Assembly: GCA_024235675.1 (NCBI GenBank)
Contig: JACKLZ010000002.1
Coordinates: 248,001 to 312,000, forward strand
From: Zoogloeaceae bacterium
GTDB taxonomy: Bacteria; Pseudomonadota; Gammaproteobacteria; Burkholderiales; Rhodocyclaceae
Direction: 5' to 3'
DNA length: 64,000 nucleotides
A program made the position numbers and the translations under genes. Below, piece after piece: positions 44,030 through 53,356 of the stretch; the first letter of the stretch is position 1, and every line of letters begins with the position of its first letter. The notes under the pieces were generated by a model that saw nothing but the letters and a program-made list of their open reading frames with translations, did no database searches and was not told the origin of the DNA.

Positions 44030-45372
44030 GCGTTCAAGTCTCGAACCGGCCGGCGCCGTTGACCGGCCAGGCCCATGGGCGACGCATCGGACCCGCCGCC
44101 TCGCACGCGGTCGCCGATGCGGCCGGCGCGCTCAACATGCACACCCTCGGCCCCGGCGAAGAAGCCCTCGTCGAGTGGGCGCGCGCGGGGCTGACCCCGC
44201 CCGACCTGGCCGCCATGCGGCGCCACCGGCTGGCTCGGGTACGCCAGCAGCTGCGCCAGGCCGACTGTGCCGGCATCGTGCTCTACGACCCAGTCAATGT
44301 GCGCTACGCCACCGACAGCACCAACATGCAGGTGTGGCTGCTGCACAACGCCAGCCGCTACGTGTTCGTGCCAGCCGACGGTCCGGTGGTGCTGTGGGAA
44401 TTCGACCACTGCGATTTTCTCAGTGGACACACCGACTCCATCGACGAAATCCGTCCCTGCGTGCCGTGGTTCTATTTCTGCGCCGGCGATCGCATCCCCG
44501 AACAGGCCGCGCGCTGGGCTGACGAGATCGCCGCACTGGTGCGCCAGCACGGCGGCGGCAACACCCGCCTGGCCATCGACCGCTGCAACCCGGAAGGGGT
44601 CGCCGCACTCGAACGGCTCGGCATCCAGATGCACAACGGTGAGGCGGTCATGGAGCGCGCCCGCGAGATCAAGAGCGAGGACGAGATCCGCGCCATGCGC
44701 TGCGCCATCCATGCCTGCGAGCAAGGCATGGCGGTAATGCGCCAACATCTGTCACCGGGTATCTCGGAACAGCGGCTGTGGAGCTATCTGCACGCCGAAA
44801 ACGTTGCCCGCGGCGGCGAGTGGATCGAAACCCGCCTGCTCGCCTCCGGCCCCCGCTGCAATCCGTGGTACCAGGAATGCAGCAGCCGCACGATCGAGAA
44901 CGGCGATCTGGTGGCCTTCGACACCGATCTGGTCGGCAGCTACGGCATCTGTGTCGACACCTCGCGCACCTGGCTGTGCGGCGACCGCAAGCCGAGCGCC
45001 GCGCAGCGCGACATCTACCAGCGCGCCTGGGAGCAGGTGCAGCACAACACCGCCCTGCTGCGGCCCGGGGTGAGTTACCACGAACTGACTTACCGCGCCC
45101 TGCGCTACCCGCCCGACACTTTCCGGCATTACACCTGCCTCTACCACGGCGTAGGCCTGTGCGACGAGGCGCCGATCATCTATTTCCCGGAGGCCTGGCA
45201 AAGTTTCGGCTACGACGGCGTGCTTGAGGCAGGCATGGTGCTGTGCGTCGAGAGCTATCTCGGACGCATCGACGGTGGCCCCGGCGTCAAGCTCGAAGAG
45301 CAGGTGCTGATCACCCCTGACGGCCACGAGGTACTGACCCGCTATCCCTTTGAAGACATTCTCTTGCGTTAG
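44026..45372 (+). CDS. M24-family enzyme resembling DMSP lyase DddP
   Basis: The 448-residue protein has a creatinase-like N domain (about 1-210, with YDPVNVRYATDSTNMQ) and a pita-bread C domain. Metal ligands are Asp299 and Asp301 (FDTDLVGS), Asp311 (VDTSRTW), His374, Glu409 and Glu424. Asp380 in HGVGLCDEAP takes the place of the usual peptidase His, which is the feature I associate with DddP, where the matching residues are close to D295, D297, D307, H371, E406, E421 and D377. DddP cleaves dimethylsulfoniopropionate to DMS and acrylate. Linkage to a BCCT carrier supports a small zwitterion substrate; actual DMSP cleavage is unproven here. Confidence 0.82.
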   Translation: MSVQVSNRPAPLTGQAHGRRIGPAASHAVADAAGALNMHTLGPGEEALVEWARAGLTPPDLAAMRRHRLARVRQQLRQADCAGIVLYDPVNVRYATDSTNMQVWLLHNASRYVFVPADGPVVLWEFDHCDFLSGHTDSIDEIRPCVPWFYFCAGDRIPEQAARWADEIAALVRQHGGGNTRLAIDRCNPEGVAALERLGIQMHNGEAVMERAREIKSEDEIRAMRCAIHACEQGMAVMRQHLSPGISEQRLWSYLHAENVARGGEWIETRLLASGPRCNPWYQECSSRTIENGDLVAFDTDLVGSYGICVDTSRTWLCGDRKPSAAQRDIYQRAWEQVQHNTALLRPGVSYHELTYRALRYPPDTFRHYTCLYHGVGLCDEAPIIYFPEAWQSFGYDGVLEAGMVLCVESYLGRIDGGPGVKLEEQVLITPDGHEVLTRYPFEDILLR

Positions 45373-45408
45373 CCATGCCGGGCAACCGGCACCCCTCACA
45401 CTTTTGCG

Positions 45409-45438
45409 CGGGCGGTTTCTTCGGATGCCGCCCGTTTT
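45409..45438 (+). terminator. Rho-independent terminator after the M24 gene
   Basis: CGGGCGG (45409-45415) pairs with CCGCCCG (45428-45434) followed by TTTT. It closes the BCCT-M24 operon. Confidence 0.65.
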
Positions 45439-45449
45439 GCGGAGCTTTC

Positions 45450-45860
45450 ATGGACCTGCCCGACGTGGTCGGACTCATCGGTGTGATCTGCTACCAGATC
45501 GCCTACGCCGGCCTGCAACTCGGTCGCTTCCAGCAGACCGACGTGCGTTACATCGGCCTCAACATCCTGGGGCCGGGCTGCCTGCTGTTCTCGCTGTTCT
45601 TCTATTTCAACCTGGCCTCGTTCATCACTCAGGTGTTGTGGATCAGCCTGACCGCGATCGGCCTGATCAAGATCCTCCGCTGCCGGCGCAAGACGGACCA
45701 CACCGCACACGCAGACACCGCGCCGGACGAAAGCCCCCTACCCCTGCCGGGCGCGCCCATCCGGACCGCCAGCTACTCGCCCGAGCAGCGCCAGCATGCA
45801 CGCCCCAAACGCTCACGGCGCGCCCGAGCTCGCCATCGAAAGCCATCATCGAGACACTGA
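45450..45860 (+). CDS. Small membrane protein, CBU_0592-like
   Basis: The 136-residue protein has two or three hydrophobic helices in its first 75 residues (VVGLIGVICYQIAYAGLQLG, LLFSLFFYFNLASFITQVLW). A charged, Arg/Lys-rich tail follows. The N-terminal part matches the small CBU_0592-type membrane domain, of unknown function. GGAG lies 6 bases before the chosen ATG; an earlier in-frame ATG at 45375 would run through the terminator hairpin. Confidence 0.65.
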   Translation: MDLPDVVGLIGVICYQIAYAGLQLGRFQQTDVRYIGLNILGPGCLLFSLFFYFNLASFITQVLWISLTAIGLIKILRCRRKTDHTAHADTAPDESPLPLPGAPIRTASYSPEQRQHARPKRSRRARARHRKPSSRH

Positions 45861-45864
45861 CATC

Positions 45865-46353
45865 ATGGACCTTCCTGCCCACCAACTGACCATGACGGTG
45901 CTAATGACACCCGAGATGGCCAACTTCTCAGGCAAGGTGCATGGCGGCGCCGTGCTGCGCCTGCTCGATCAGGTTGCCTACGCCTGCGCCAGCCGCTACG
46001 CCACGCGCTATGTAGTGACACTGTCGGTCGACCAGGTGATGTTTCGCGAACCGATCATGGTCGGCGAGCTGGTCACCTTTCTGGCCAGCGTGAATTACAC
46101 CGGCAAATCATCAATGGAGATCGGCATCAAGGTGCTGGCCGAGAATATCCGCACCCAGGACGTGCGCCACGCCAACAGCTGCTTTTTCACCATGATCGCG
46201 ATCGATGACAACAGCAAGCCGGTTGCAGTACCACCGCTTCGTCCCTTTAGCCCCAAGGAAAAGCAACGCTTCGCGGCCGCGAAGGCCCGCAGGGCCCTGC
46301 GCCTCGAGCTGGAGCGCCGCTTTGCCGAAACCCATGACGCGTGCCCCTCTTGA
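45865..46353 (+). CDS. Hotdog-fold acyl-CoA thioesterase (YciA/BACH-like)
   Basis: The 162-residue hotdog protein has the signature FSGKVHGGAVLRLLDQVAYACASRYA, containing the catalytic Asp, and the second strand VTLSVDQVMFREPIMVGELV. It hydrolyses acyl-CoA esters, with chain preference unknown. The ATG at 45865, four bases after the previous stop, was preferred over an in-frame ATG at 45796 that overlaps the upstream gene and adds non-conserved residues. Confidence 0.87.
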   Translation: MDLPAHQLTMTVLMTPEMANFSGKVHGGAVLRLLDQVAYACASRYATRYVVTLSVDQVMFREPIMVGELVTFLASVNYTGKSSMEIGIKVLAENIRTQDVRHANSCFFTMIAIDDNSKPVAVPPLRPFSPKEKQRFAAAKARRALRLELERRFAETHDACPS

Positions 46354-46377
46354 TGAGCATGGCCACTTGCCTGACAC

Positions 46378-49300
46378 CTATTTCAGCGAAAACTCCACCC
46401 GGCTGCTCGGCCCGGCGTCCTTGTCCTGCCCTTTCCTGGCTGACGGGGTAACCATGAAAATCCGCTCGGCATTCACCTTGCCGACACCGATCAGCCAGTC
46501 GCGCACTGCCTGCGCCCGGGCCTTGCCCAGGGCGGCCAGATCGGCCTCGCTCACCGGCGCATTCTTGAGCATCAGCGCGCGCATCTGATCGGCCGGAATC
46601 GATTTGGTCAGACCGACGAAGTTGCGTGGCTTGCCTTCAAAGTCGGCCTCATCGTAGGCCTCGGTGAGCAGTTCCTGGCGGCGATCGGCGGGGATCTCGA
46701 TGTCCTCCTGCGCGGGTGGTGTCTTGCCGGCATCGAGCAAGGCCTCGCGCTGGCGTTCGCGCATCTGGTTGAGGATCCACTGCTCGCGCAGGCCCGGCTC
46801 GTCGCGGGCGGGGTCGACCTGACCGGTCAGCTCGATCTTGAGCGCGGGGCGTTCGGTGAGCGCCTTGGCGAGTGATTCGAGCTTCTTGGTGGTCTCCGCC
46901 GACAGGCGATGGGTGCCCGGCGAAAACTCCGCGTAGGCCAGATCTTCGCCACCGCCAAACACCGAGCCGAGCAGCGCAAACGGCGAGGTCACCGCCTTGA
47001 CGATGAGGTTGAAGAACGCCCGCCACACCAGCCCGCCCACGCTGAACTGCGGGTCGTCGAGCGTGCCGCTGACCGGAATCGACAGGTCGATTTCGCCCTT
47101 GCTGTTCTTCAGCAAGGCCACCGCCAGATGCACCGGCAGACTGACCGCATCGGGGCTGTCGACCGCATCGCCAAAGGTGAGCTGGTCGAGCAGGATCTTG
47201 TTTTCGGCGGTGAGCTTGCGGTCGGTGATCTTGTAAGTCAGATCGGCCGACAGCTTGCCCTTGGCGATGCCGTAGCCGACATACTTGCCCGAGTAGGGCG
47301 ACACCGTCGGCAGTTCGAAGCCGCGCATGGTGGCGACGATGTCGAGGTAGCGGTCTTCTCGCAAGGGGTTGAGCTGGCCGGTGATCGTGACCGGCGCCGC
47401 GTGGTCGATCGCGGCGGTCAGCGACAGCGTGGCCACGCTGCTCGGATCGGACGACAGGCCGTCGAGCGTGCCGGCCACCTCGGTCAGGTTGGCGTCGTAG
47501 TTGGGCCGTACGAATCGGTCGGCAAAGGCGACATTGCCCTTTTCGAGCACGATGCGATCGATACGGATCGGCGGCAGCGCCGGCGATGGCGGCGCCACCG
47601 TAGCCGTGGCGGCCGGCTCGGCCGCAGCCGCCGACGAGGCCCCACCGTCAAACTCGCCCGGCATCACCGACGATGAGCTGACAGCGGATGGCGTTGCGGC
47701 CTTGGCCGCGGCCTGGGCAGCCGCCGCCTGCTTGCTGTCTTTTTCGGCCGCGGTCATTTCCCGGAAGTTCAAGCGCCCCTCGGCGCTGAGCACCAGCCGC
47801 GAGAAGAAATCGCTCAGCGTGATCTCGGTTGCCGCCAGCGACAGCGGCTCGGTGCGCACATCGAGCCCGTCCACCGCCAGCCGCTTCCAGGTAAGTACAT
47901 CGGTGTTGGCGCGGGTATCGACGGCGATCAGATCGGTGATGCCGGCATCGCCCCGAAAGCGCACCGGTGGCGCGCTCTGGCCCGACGCCGCCCCCACGCT
48001 GAGCTGCCCGCCCAGCGACAGATTGGCCGAGCGCAGACTCGCCTCGATGCCCTCCGTCGCGTAGGCCTGCAGCGGGCGCAGTGGCAAATGCTTGACGTCC
48101 AGGCGCATGTCCACCGCCAGCGAGGCGAGGTCCACCGTCCCCTTGGCCGCGACATAACCGCCTTTGTTGACCACCGCGCTGAGCGTGAGCGGCACGGGTT
48201 TGCTCAGATCGGTGCCCAGCGCGCCCAGCGACAGCTCGGTGCGCTCGACATCGACCACCACCGGCGTCCGCACGGCGCGGTCTTCAAAACGGACATCCCA
48301 GCCACTGAGATCGGTTTGCGCGAGGCGCACTTTCCAGGCCGGCCCGGCAGGCGTTTTCGCCTCGGACTCGGCCGACGGCGGCACGATCCGGGCGAGGTCA
48401 ATGCTGCCATCGCGCGCGCGGTGCAGGCTCACGCTGCCGCCCGTGCTGGCGATCCGCGCCACGGCGACGTTGCGGGCGGCGGTATCCAGTGCGACGCCCG
48501 ACACCTTCAGCGACGCCACCTGGACCGAGGGCTTTTTCTGCGCATCGAGCTGAAGCGCCAGCTTGGCCAGGTCGACCTGGCCCTTCGCCACCCGAAGCCC
48601 CGCCTCGTCGAATTCATAAGGCAAACTGACGCCCACCGTCCCACCCGTGAGCCTGGCGTCGACCAACTGCTGCGCGTAGTACGGCGCGTAGTGTGTCAGC
48701 GGCACAGCGCTCAACGTCAGCGTGCCCGAGGCGCGCACCGGCGCAATGGCGAGCTGCCCCTCGTGGGCAATCTGCTCGCCGGCCTCGCTGCGCGCCGCGA
48801 CCGTCAGCTGAGCACTCTGCGCGCCATCGGTGGCAAAGCCACTGAGGCCGACATTGATGTCGCTGAGCGTCGTCGCAAAGGGCCCGGCAGGCGCTGCTGC
48901 ATCACTGAAATGAAACTGCCCGCCCGTCAGCTCAAACTGCTCAACGGCCACACGGAACGCAGGCTCCGGCGATGGGTTCGCGGGTTCGGCCGGTGGCGCC
49001 GCCGACGCGGGCGGCATCAGTTGCAGCACATCGAGCGAACCATCGGCCAACCGACGCAGATGGATGACCGGCTGATCGACCAGGATGCGATCAATTTTCA
49101 GCGACCGGCCAAACACATCGAGCTGGCCAATCGCCACGCCCACTTTCGGCAAGGTAATGACCGGGCGATCATCCCGATGCTGGACATCCAGCGCCGCGAG
49201 CGTTGCCGTGCCGGCCAGCGTCAGGCGCGGCCCCTGCCCCTTGGGTTCCGAAAACGCCAGTTCGAGCTGCGTGCTGAGCGCGCCGGACAACAGCTTGAAG

Positions 49301-50055
49301 GCCGGCTCGAAGGGCAGGTAAGCCATATACGGGGTGATATCCAGCGCATCGAGTTCGATGTCGAACACCGTCTCGAGGTCCTCGCCGAAAGGCCGGGTCC
49401 GGCCATCGAGCCGGAAGGCCGTGCCATCGATCCTGGCCGACAAGGCCGGCTGCACGTTGTGCTCCACCTCGGCCGGAAAACCCGAGATGAAAGGCACGCC
49501 AACGCTCAGCTCACGCACCGTGTGATTCACGCCCGCGAGACGGTCTTCGAGGTCGAACGCGCCACCGGAGATCTGAATATTGTTGATCGAGAAGCGGGCC
49601 GGACCATCCGCCTCGTCAGCCGGAGGCGGCGCAGACTGCGCAAAGCGGGCGATCACGTCCGACCAGTTGTGCTGCGTCTCGTCGATACGCACCAGTCGCA
49701 GCGAGGGCGCGTCGATCGTCAGGCGCGAAAATACCAGCCCCCAGTACGCCAGCGAGCGCCACTGCAGATCGGTATCGATCTGGCCAATACGCGCCGCATC
49801 GGGCGTGCCATCGGCCTCCGCCACGGCCAGACCGGTCAGCGACACGCTCAGCGTAAAGGGGTTGAAGCGCATGTCGTCGAGCGTCACCTGCCGCCCGAGC
49901 TGTTCGCTGGCTTGCTTCGGCAACTGCCATTTAACCAGCGCCGGCAAACCGAAAAAACCGACAAGCGCATACACCGCCACGCCTATGACGATGCGCACCG
50001 CCCAAGGCCTGACTTTGCTTTTCCAACCGCTCTTCTGTGTCGCAGACTCGCTCAT
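46378..50055 (-). CDS. Large DUF748 / AsmA-like envelope protein
   Basis: The 1225-residue protein has one N-terminal membrane helix (about 21-40, IVIGVAVYALVGFFGLPALV). A long periplasmic beta-rich body of repeated AsmA/TamB-like strands follows, with Ala/Pro-rich linkers near residues 780-830. The C-terminal region (about 1060-1225) resembles OmpA-like peptidoglycan-associated domains. DUF748 proteins belong to the AsmA-like clan now linked to phospholipid transport across the periplasm; a role here is inferred. It is convergent with the thioesterase gene, 24 bases apart. Confidence 0.85.
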   Translation of the reverse strand: MSESATQKSGWKSKVRPWAVRIVIGVAVYALVGFFGLPALVKWQLPKQASEQLGRQVTLDDMRFNPFTLSVSLTGLAVAEADGTPDAARIGQIDTDLQWRSLAYWGLVFSRLTIDAPSLRLVRIDETQHNWSDVIARFAQSAPPPADEADGPARFSINNIQISGGAFDLEDRLAGVNHTVRELSVGVPFISGFPAEVEHNVQPALSARIDGTAFRLDGRTRPFGEDLETVFDIELDALDITPYMAYLPFEPAFKLLSGALSTQLELAFSEPKGQGPRLTLAGTATLAALDVQHRDDRPVITLPKVGVAIGQLDVFGRSLKIDRILVDQPVIHLRRLADGSLDVLQLMPPASAAPPAEPANPSPEPAFRVAVEQFELTGGQFHFSDAAAPAGPFATTLSDINVGLSGFATDGAQSAQLTVAARSEAGEQIAHEGQLAIAPVRASGTLTLSAVPLTHYAPYYAQQLVDARLTGGTVGVSLPYEFDEAGLRVAKGQVDLAKLALQLDAQKKPSVQVASLKVSGVALDTAARNVAVARIASTGGSVSLHRARDGSIDLARIVPPSAESEAKTPAGPAWKVRLAQTDLSGWDVRFEDRAVRTPVVVDVERTELSLGALGTDLSKPVPLTLSAVVNKGGYVAAKGTVDLASLAVDMRLDVKHLPLRPLQAYATEGIEASLRSANLSLGGQLSVGAASGQSAPPVRFRGDAGITDLIAVDTRANTDVLTWKRLAVDGLDVRTEPLSLAATEITLSDFFSRLVLSAEGRLNFREMTAAEKDSKQAAAAQAAAKAATPSAVSSSSVMPGEFDGGASSAAAAEPAATATVAPPSPALPPIRIDRIVLEKGNVAFADRFVRPNYDANLTEVAGTLDGLSSDPSSVATLSLTAAIDHAAPVTITGQLNPLREDRYLDIVATMRGFELPTVSPYSGKYVGYGIAKGKLSADLTYKITDRKLTAENKILLDQLTFGDAVDSPDAVSLPVHLAVALLKNSKGEIDLSIPVSGTLDDPQFSVGGLVWRAFFNLIVKAVTSPFALLGSVFGGGEDLAYAEFSPGTHRLSAETTKKLESLAKALTERPALKIELTGQVDPARDEPGLREQWILNQMRERQREALLDAGKTPPAQEDIEIPADRRQELLTEAYDEADFEGKPRNFVGLTKSIPADQMRALMLKNAPVSEADLAALGKARAQAVRDWLIGVGKVNAERIFMVTPSARKGQDKDAGPSSRVEFSLK

Positions 50056-50353
50056 TCGCAGCCTCCTCGCCCGAACACCAGCTTACCAGCGCCAGCCGCA
50101 CGCACGCATCCGGGTGAGGTAGCAAGTCGTGTCTGCACGCGCTGGCGCGTCGTCGATGGCGCGCCAAAAAATCGCCGGACGACCAGAAATGTCGGCGCTT
50201 TTTACAGCTTGACCGCAGTGCATCCGGGACACCTCGGCCAGAGTCAATCAGGGCAATGGTCTTCAAAAATCGGCGCGAATTATGCTTTGGTTTCTATCGC
50301 AATGGAATCCCGATTCCAAACGCCACCAAGACCGAAAATTTGAGGAGCACGCC

Positions 50354-51352
50354 ATGCTGCAGAGGCCACTGTTCGCCGCGCTATTTGCGAGTCTGATGCT
50401 CGCGCTGCTCCTCCCTGCCAAGGGCGCGTGGGCACTCCCGTATAGCGTCATGCTCGAGAGCAACGCCGATCGATCAAGCAACGAAATCTATCTCGCCAAC
50501 TACGGCACCTACGCAGATCTGCTGAGCAATACGCTGGACGCCAGCAGTGCCTACAGCGCGCTCAACGTGTCCTCGGCATTCAGCGTCGGTGGCTTCACCA
50601 TGGTCGGTACTGGCTACAGCGTGCTGCTCGAAAGCAATGACGACCGATTGACCAACGAAATCTACATCGCCAACTACGCGTCCTACGCGGACCTCCTCAG
50701 CAACACGCTGGCACCCACCAGCGCATACAGCCTCCTCAACGTCTCGTCCGCCTTCAGTGTGGGCGGCTTTACATTTGATGGCACGGGCTACAGCGTCCTG
50801 CTCGAAAGCAATGCGGACCGGACCACCAACGAAATCTACATCGCCCACTACGCCTCATATGCCGACCTGCTGAGCAACACGCTGGACCCCAAGAGTGCCT
50901 ACAGCGCGCTCAACGTCTCCTCCGATTTTAGCGTTGGTGGCATCAGCTTCGACGGCGGTGGCTATAGCGTCCTGCTCGAAAGCAACGCCGACCGTGTCAG
51001 CAACGAAATCTATCTCGCCAACTACGCCTCCTACGACGACCTTATCAGCAGCACACTGGCCCCCACCAGCGCATACAGCTTGCTCAATGTTTCGTCGGCC
51101 TTCAGCGTCGGTGGCCTTGCTATCGACTGGCAGCAAGGCTCGGGCGGCGGCGACACGATAGACGACGATCCTGGCGAAGGCGGCCGCCCTGGCGGAGGGC
51201 CGGGCGATAACGGCGGTCCCGGCGGAGGTCCCGACGACCGTCCGGGCGACGGCGGCGGCCCGGGCGGCACCCCCGTTCCCGAACCGACAACGCTCAGCCT
51301 TCTCGCACTGGCGGTGCTGTTCCTGGCAAGGCGTGCGCGCCCGGCACGCTAG
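50354..51352 (+). CDS. PEP-CTERM protein with four 58-residue tandem repeats
   Basis: The 332-residue exported protein has a signal peptide (about 1-29, ending AWA). It carries four head-to-tail repeats of 58 residues (YSVLLESNADR..NEIYIANYASYADLLSNTL..SAYS.LNVSSAFSVGG), then a Gly/Pro/Asp-rich spacer (about 262-305) and a PEP-CTERM tail (VPEPTTLSLLALAVLFLARRARPAR). GAGGAG precedes the ATG; an ATG 72 bases upstream lacks a ribosome site. I do not recognise the repeat. It is probably a surface or extracellular-matrix protein. Confidence 0.82.
   Translation: MLQRPLFAALFASLMLALLLPAKGAWALPYSVMLESNADRSSNEIYLANYGTYADLLSNTLDASSAYSALNVSSAFSVGGFTMVGTGYSVLLESNDDRLTNEIYIANYASYADLLSNTLAPTSAYSLLNVSSAFSVGGFTFDGTGYSVLLESNADRTTNEIYIAHYASYADLLSNTLDPKSAYSALNVSSDFSVGGISFDGGGYSVLLESNADRVSNEIYLANYASYDDLISSTLAPTSAYSLLNVSSAFSVGGLAIDWQQGSGGGDTIDDDPGEGGRPGGGPGDNGGPGGGPDDRPGDGGGPGGTPVPEPTTLSLLALAVLFLARRARPAR
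50441..51136 (+). repeat. Four in-frame 174-bp tandem repeats
   Basis: The units start at 50441, 50615, 50789 and 50963, each exactly 174 bases with no length change. They differ at many third-codon positions, so the array is old or under amino-acid-level selection. Confidence 0.9.
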
Positions 51353-51601
51353 CGCTCGCCTGATCCAACACCGCGCCTGGATGCGACGCAAAGCTATCCA
51401 GGCGCCAGCAACCGCCCTGAACCTGGCCCACGGTCGGCGCGCCTCGTCACGACCACGCCTCGCCCAGCGACGGCCAAACACACTGAATCGATCGGCCCGG
51501 CGCCTCACGCCCGGTTTTGACCTGTCAATCTGAATGCCTTATATTTAGACTGATCGATTTAAAACAGCGGCGGCGCGAGGATCGCGGCGTCGCTGTCTGA
51601 C

Positions 51602-52270
51602 ATGGAAAGCGCCCGCATGACCGGCCCGCCCCAAGTGCTACGCATCGACATCGTGTCCGACGTGGTCTGCCCATGGTGCATCATCGGCTACCGCCAGCTC
51701 GCGAAAGCCTTGGAGGCCGCCGGCACGGCGCACGAGATTCACTGGCACCCCTTCGAACTCAACCCGAGCATGCCGCCCGAAGGCCAGAATCTGCGCGAGC
51801 ACCTGGCTGACAAATACGGCGTCACGCCAGCCCAGTCCGAAGAAAACCGCCTGCGCATCACCGAGATCGGCGCCGAGCTTGGCTTCGCGTTTCGCTTTGC
51901 CGACGACATGCGCATGCACAACACGTACAACGTGCACCAGCTGTTGCATTGGGCCAATCAGCACGGCCGCACGCACCAACTGAAACAGGCGCTGTTCGCG
52001 GCGCACTTCACCGAGCGCCAGAACCTGTCCGACCCCGCCGTGTTGGCGGATGTCGCCGCAGGCATCGGGCTCGACAAAGACGAAGCCCTCTCGGTACTCG
52101 CCGATCAGCGCTTTGCCACCGAAGTGCGCCAAGCCGAGAACGACTGGCTGAGCCAGGGCATCTCGGCAGTCCCCGCGATCGTCTTCAATCAGCGCTACCT
52201 CGTGAGCGGCGCGCAGGGCGTCGACAACTACGCGAACATCCTCGAGCAATTGGCCGAACAGCAAGACTAA
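51602..52270 (+). CDS. DsbA-family oxidoreductase, FrnE-like
   Basis: The 222-residue cytoplasmic thioredoxin-fold protein has Cys23-Pro-Trp-Cys26 (VVCPWCIIG) and the FrnE/HCCA-isomerase-type helical insert. No signal peptide is seen. FrnE relatives act as disulfide isomerases in oxidative stress. Start could be the ATG at 51602 or the one at 51617. The next gene, a glutathione-dependent redox enzyme, follows by 31 bases. Confidence 0.88.
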   Translation: MESARMTGPPQVLRIDIVSDVVCPWCIIGYRQLAKALEAAGTAHEIHWHPFELNPSMPPEGQNLREHLADKYGVTPAQSEENRLRITEIGAELGFAFRFADDMRMHNTYNVHQLLHWANQHGRTHQLKQALFAAHFTERQNLSDPAVLADVAAGIGLDKDEALSVLADQRFATEVRQAENDWLSQGISAVPAIVFNQRYLVSGAQGVDNYANILEQLAEQQD

Positions 52271-52301
52271 CGGCCACAACTCTCAGCAAGGAACACCCTC
52301 A

Positions 52302-53177
52302 ATGTCAGACGCAACGCCCTACACACCACCAAAAGTCTGGACCTGGGACGCCGAAAACGGCGGGGCATGGGCCAAGACCAACCGCCCTATCGCTGGCCCC
52401 ACCCACGAGGCCACGCTGCCGCGCGGAAAGCACCCGCTGCAGCTGTATTCAATGGGCACGCCCAACGGCCAGAAAATCACCATCCTGCTCGAAGAACTGC
52501 TGGCCGCCAGCGAGCGCGGTGCCGAATACGACGCCCACCTCATCCGCATCAGCGAGGGCGACCAGTTCTCCAGCGGCTTCGTCGAGGTCAATCCCAACTC
52601 GAAAATCCCAGCGCTGTTTGATACCGAGACCGGTAGCCGTGTTTTCGAGAGCGGTGCCATCCTGTTCTATCTGGCCGAAAAATTTGGCCGTTTTCTGCCC
52701 AAAGCCCCGGCCGAACGCACCGAAGCGCTCAACTGGCTGTTCTGGCTGCAGGGCTCGGCGCCCTACCTGGGCGGCGGCTTTGGTCACTTCTACGCCTACG
52801 CGCCCGAGAAATTCGAATATCCCATCAACCGCTTCACCATGGAAGCGAAGCGCCAGATGGACGTCCTCGACCGCGAACTGGCCACGCACCGGTATCTGGG
52901 CGGTGACGAATACACCATCGCCGACATCGCCACCTGGCCCTGGTACGGCAACCTCGTGCTCGGCCAAGCCTATGGCGCCGCCGAATTCCTCGACGCCGCC
53001 AGCTACAAAAACCTGAGCCGCTGGGCCAAGGAGATCGTCGAGCGCCCCGCCGTTCGGCGCGGACGCAAAGTGAATCGCACCTGGGGCGAGCCTTCAGAGC
53101 AGCTACACGAGCGCCACGATGCGTCGGACTTCGCGTTGAGAACGCAGGACAAGCTGGAGACGAATGACGCGGGTTGA
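52302..53177 (+). CDS. yghU: Glutathione-dependent disulfide-bond oxidoreductase YghU
   Basis: The 291-residue protein belongs to the nu-class GST group. It has the characteristic N-terminal extension (residues 1-45, YTPPKVWTWDAENGG), a thioredoxin-like domain with the TPNGQKITILLEEL active-site region, and an all-helical C domain. YghU reduces disulfides with two glutathiones and lacks a catalytic Cys. It is paired with the FrnE-like gene, so the two form a thiol-redox unit. Confidence 0.93.
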   Translation: MSDATPYTPPKVWTWDAENGGAWAKTNRPIAGPTHEATLPRGKHPLQLYSMGTPNGQKITILLEELLAASERGAEYDAHLIRISEGDQFSSGFVEVNPNSKIPALFDTETGSRVFESGAILFYLAEKFGRFLPKAPAERTEALNWLFWLQGSAPYLGGGFGHFYAYAPEKFEYPINRFTMEAKRQMDVLDRELATHRYLGGDEYTIADIATWPWYGNLVLGQAYGAAEFLDAASYKNLSRWAKEIVERPAVRRGRKVNRTWGEPSEQLHERHDASDFALRTQDKLETNDAG

Positions 53178-53356
53178 GGCAAGCGCCTACGCTATAGAAA
53201 CGCGTCGCCCGGATGCCGCGAAGTGGAATCCGGGCACAGTCCATGCAGCCCGGGTTGAGCCCAGCGTCGGCGGTGCAGGCGTGAGGAGATTGTGGATACG
53301 TTCATCTGCACTGCGGCAGGTAGAATTAGCAATCTACCAATTGTTTGGGCATCGCC

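Noticed and set aside
45796..45864. Longer N terminus for the thioesterase
   Set aside because: It would overlap the preceding gene by 65 bases and add residues without conservation; the ATG at 45865 directly precedes the hotdog fold.
48088..50343. Plus-strand open frame of about 751 codons opposite the DUF748 gene
   Set aside because: Arg/His-rich antisense artefact with no ribosome site or domain.
50441..51136. Tandem repeat considered as a CRISPR-like or phase-variable array
   Set aside because: Units are 174 bases, in frame, without spacers and divergent at third positions; they encode protein repeats.
53345..53356. TTG start for the VF530-type protein
   Set aside because: An ATG lies four codons downstream and the extra residues add nothing conserved.
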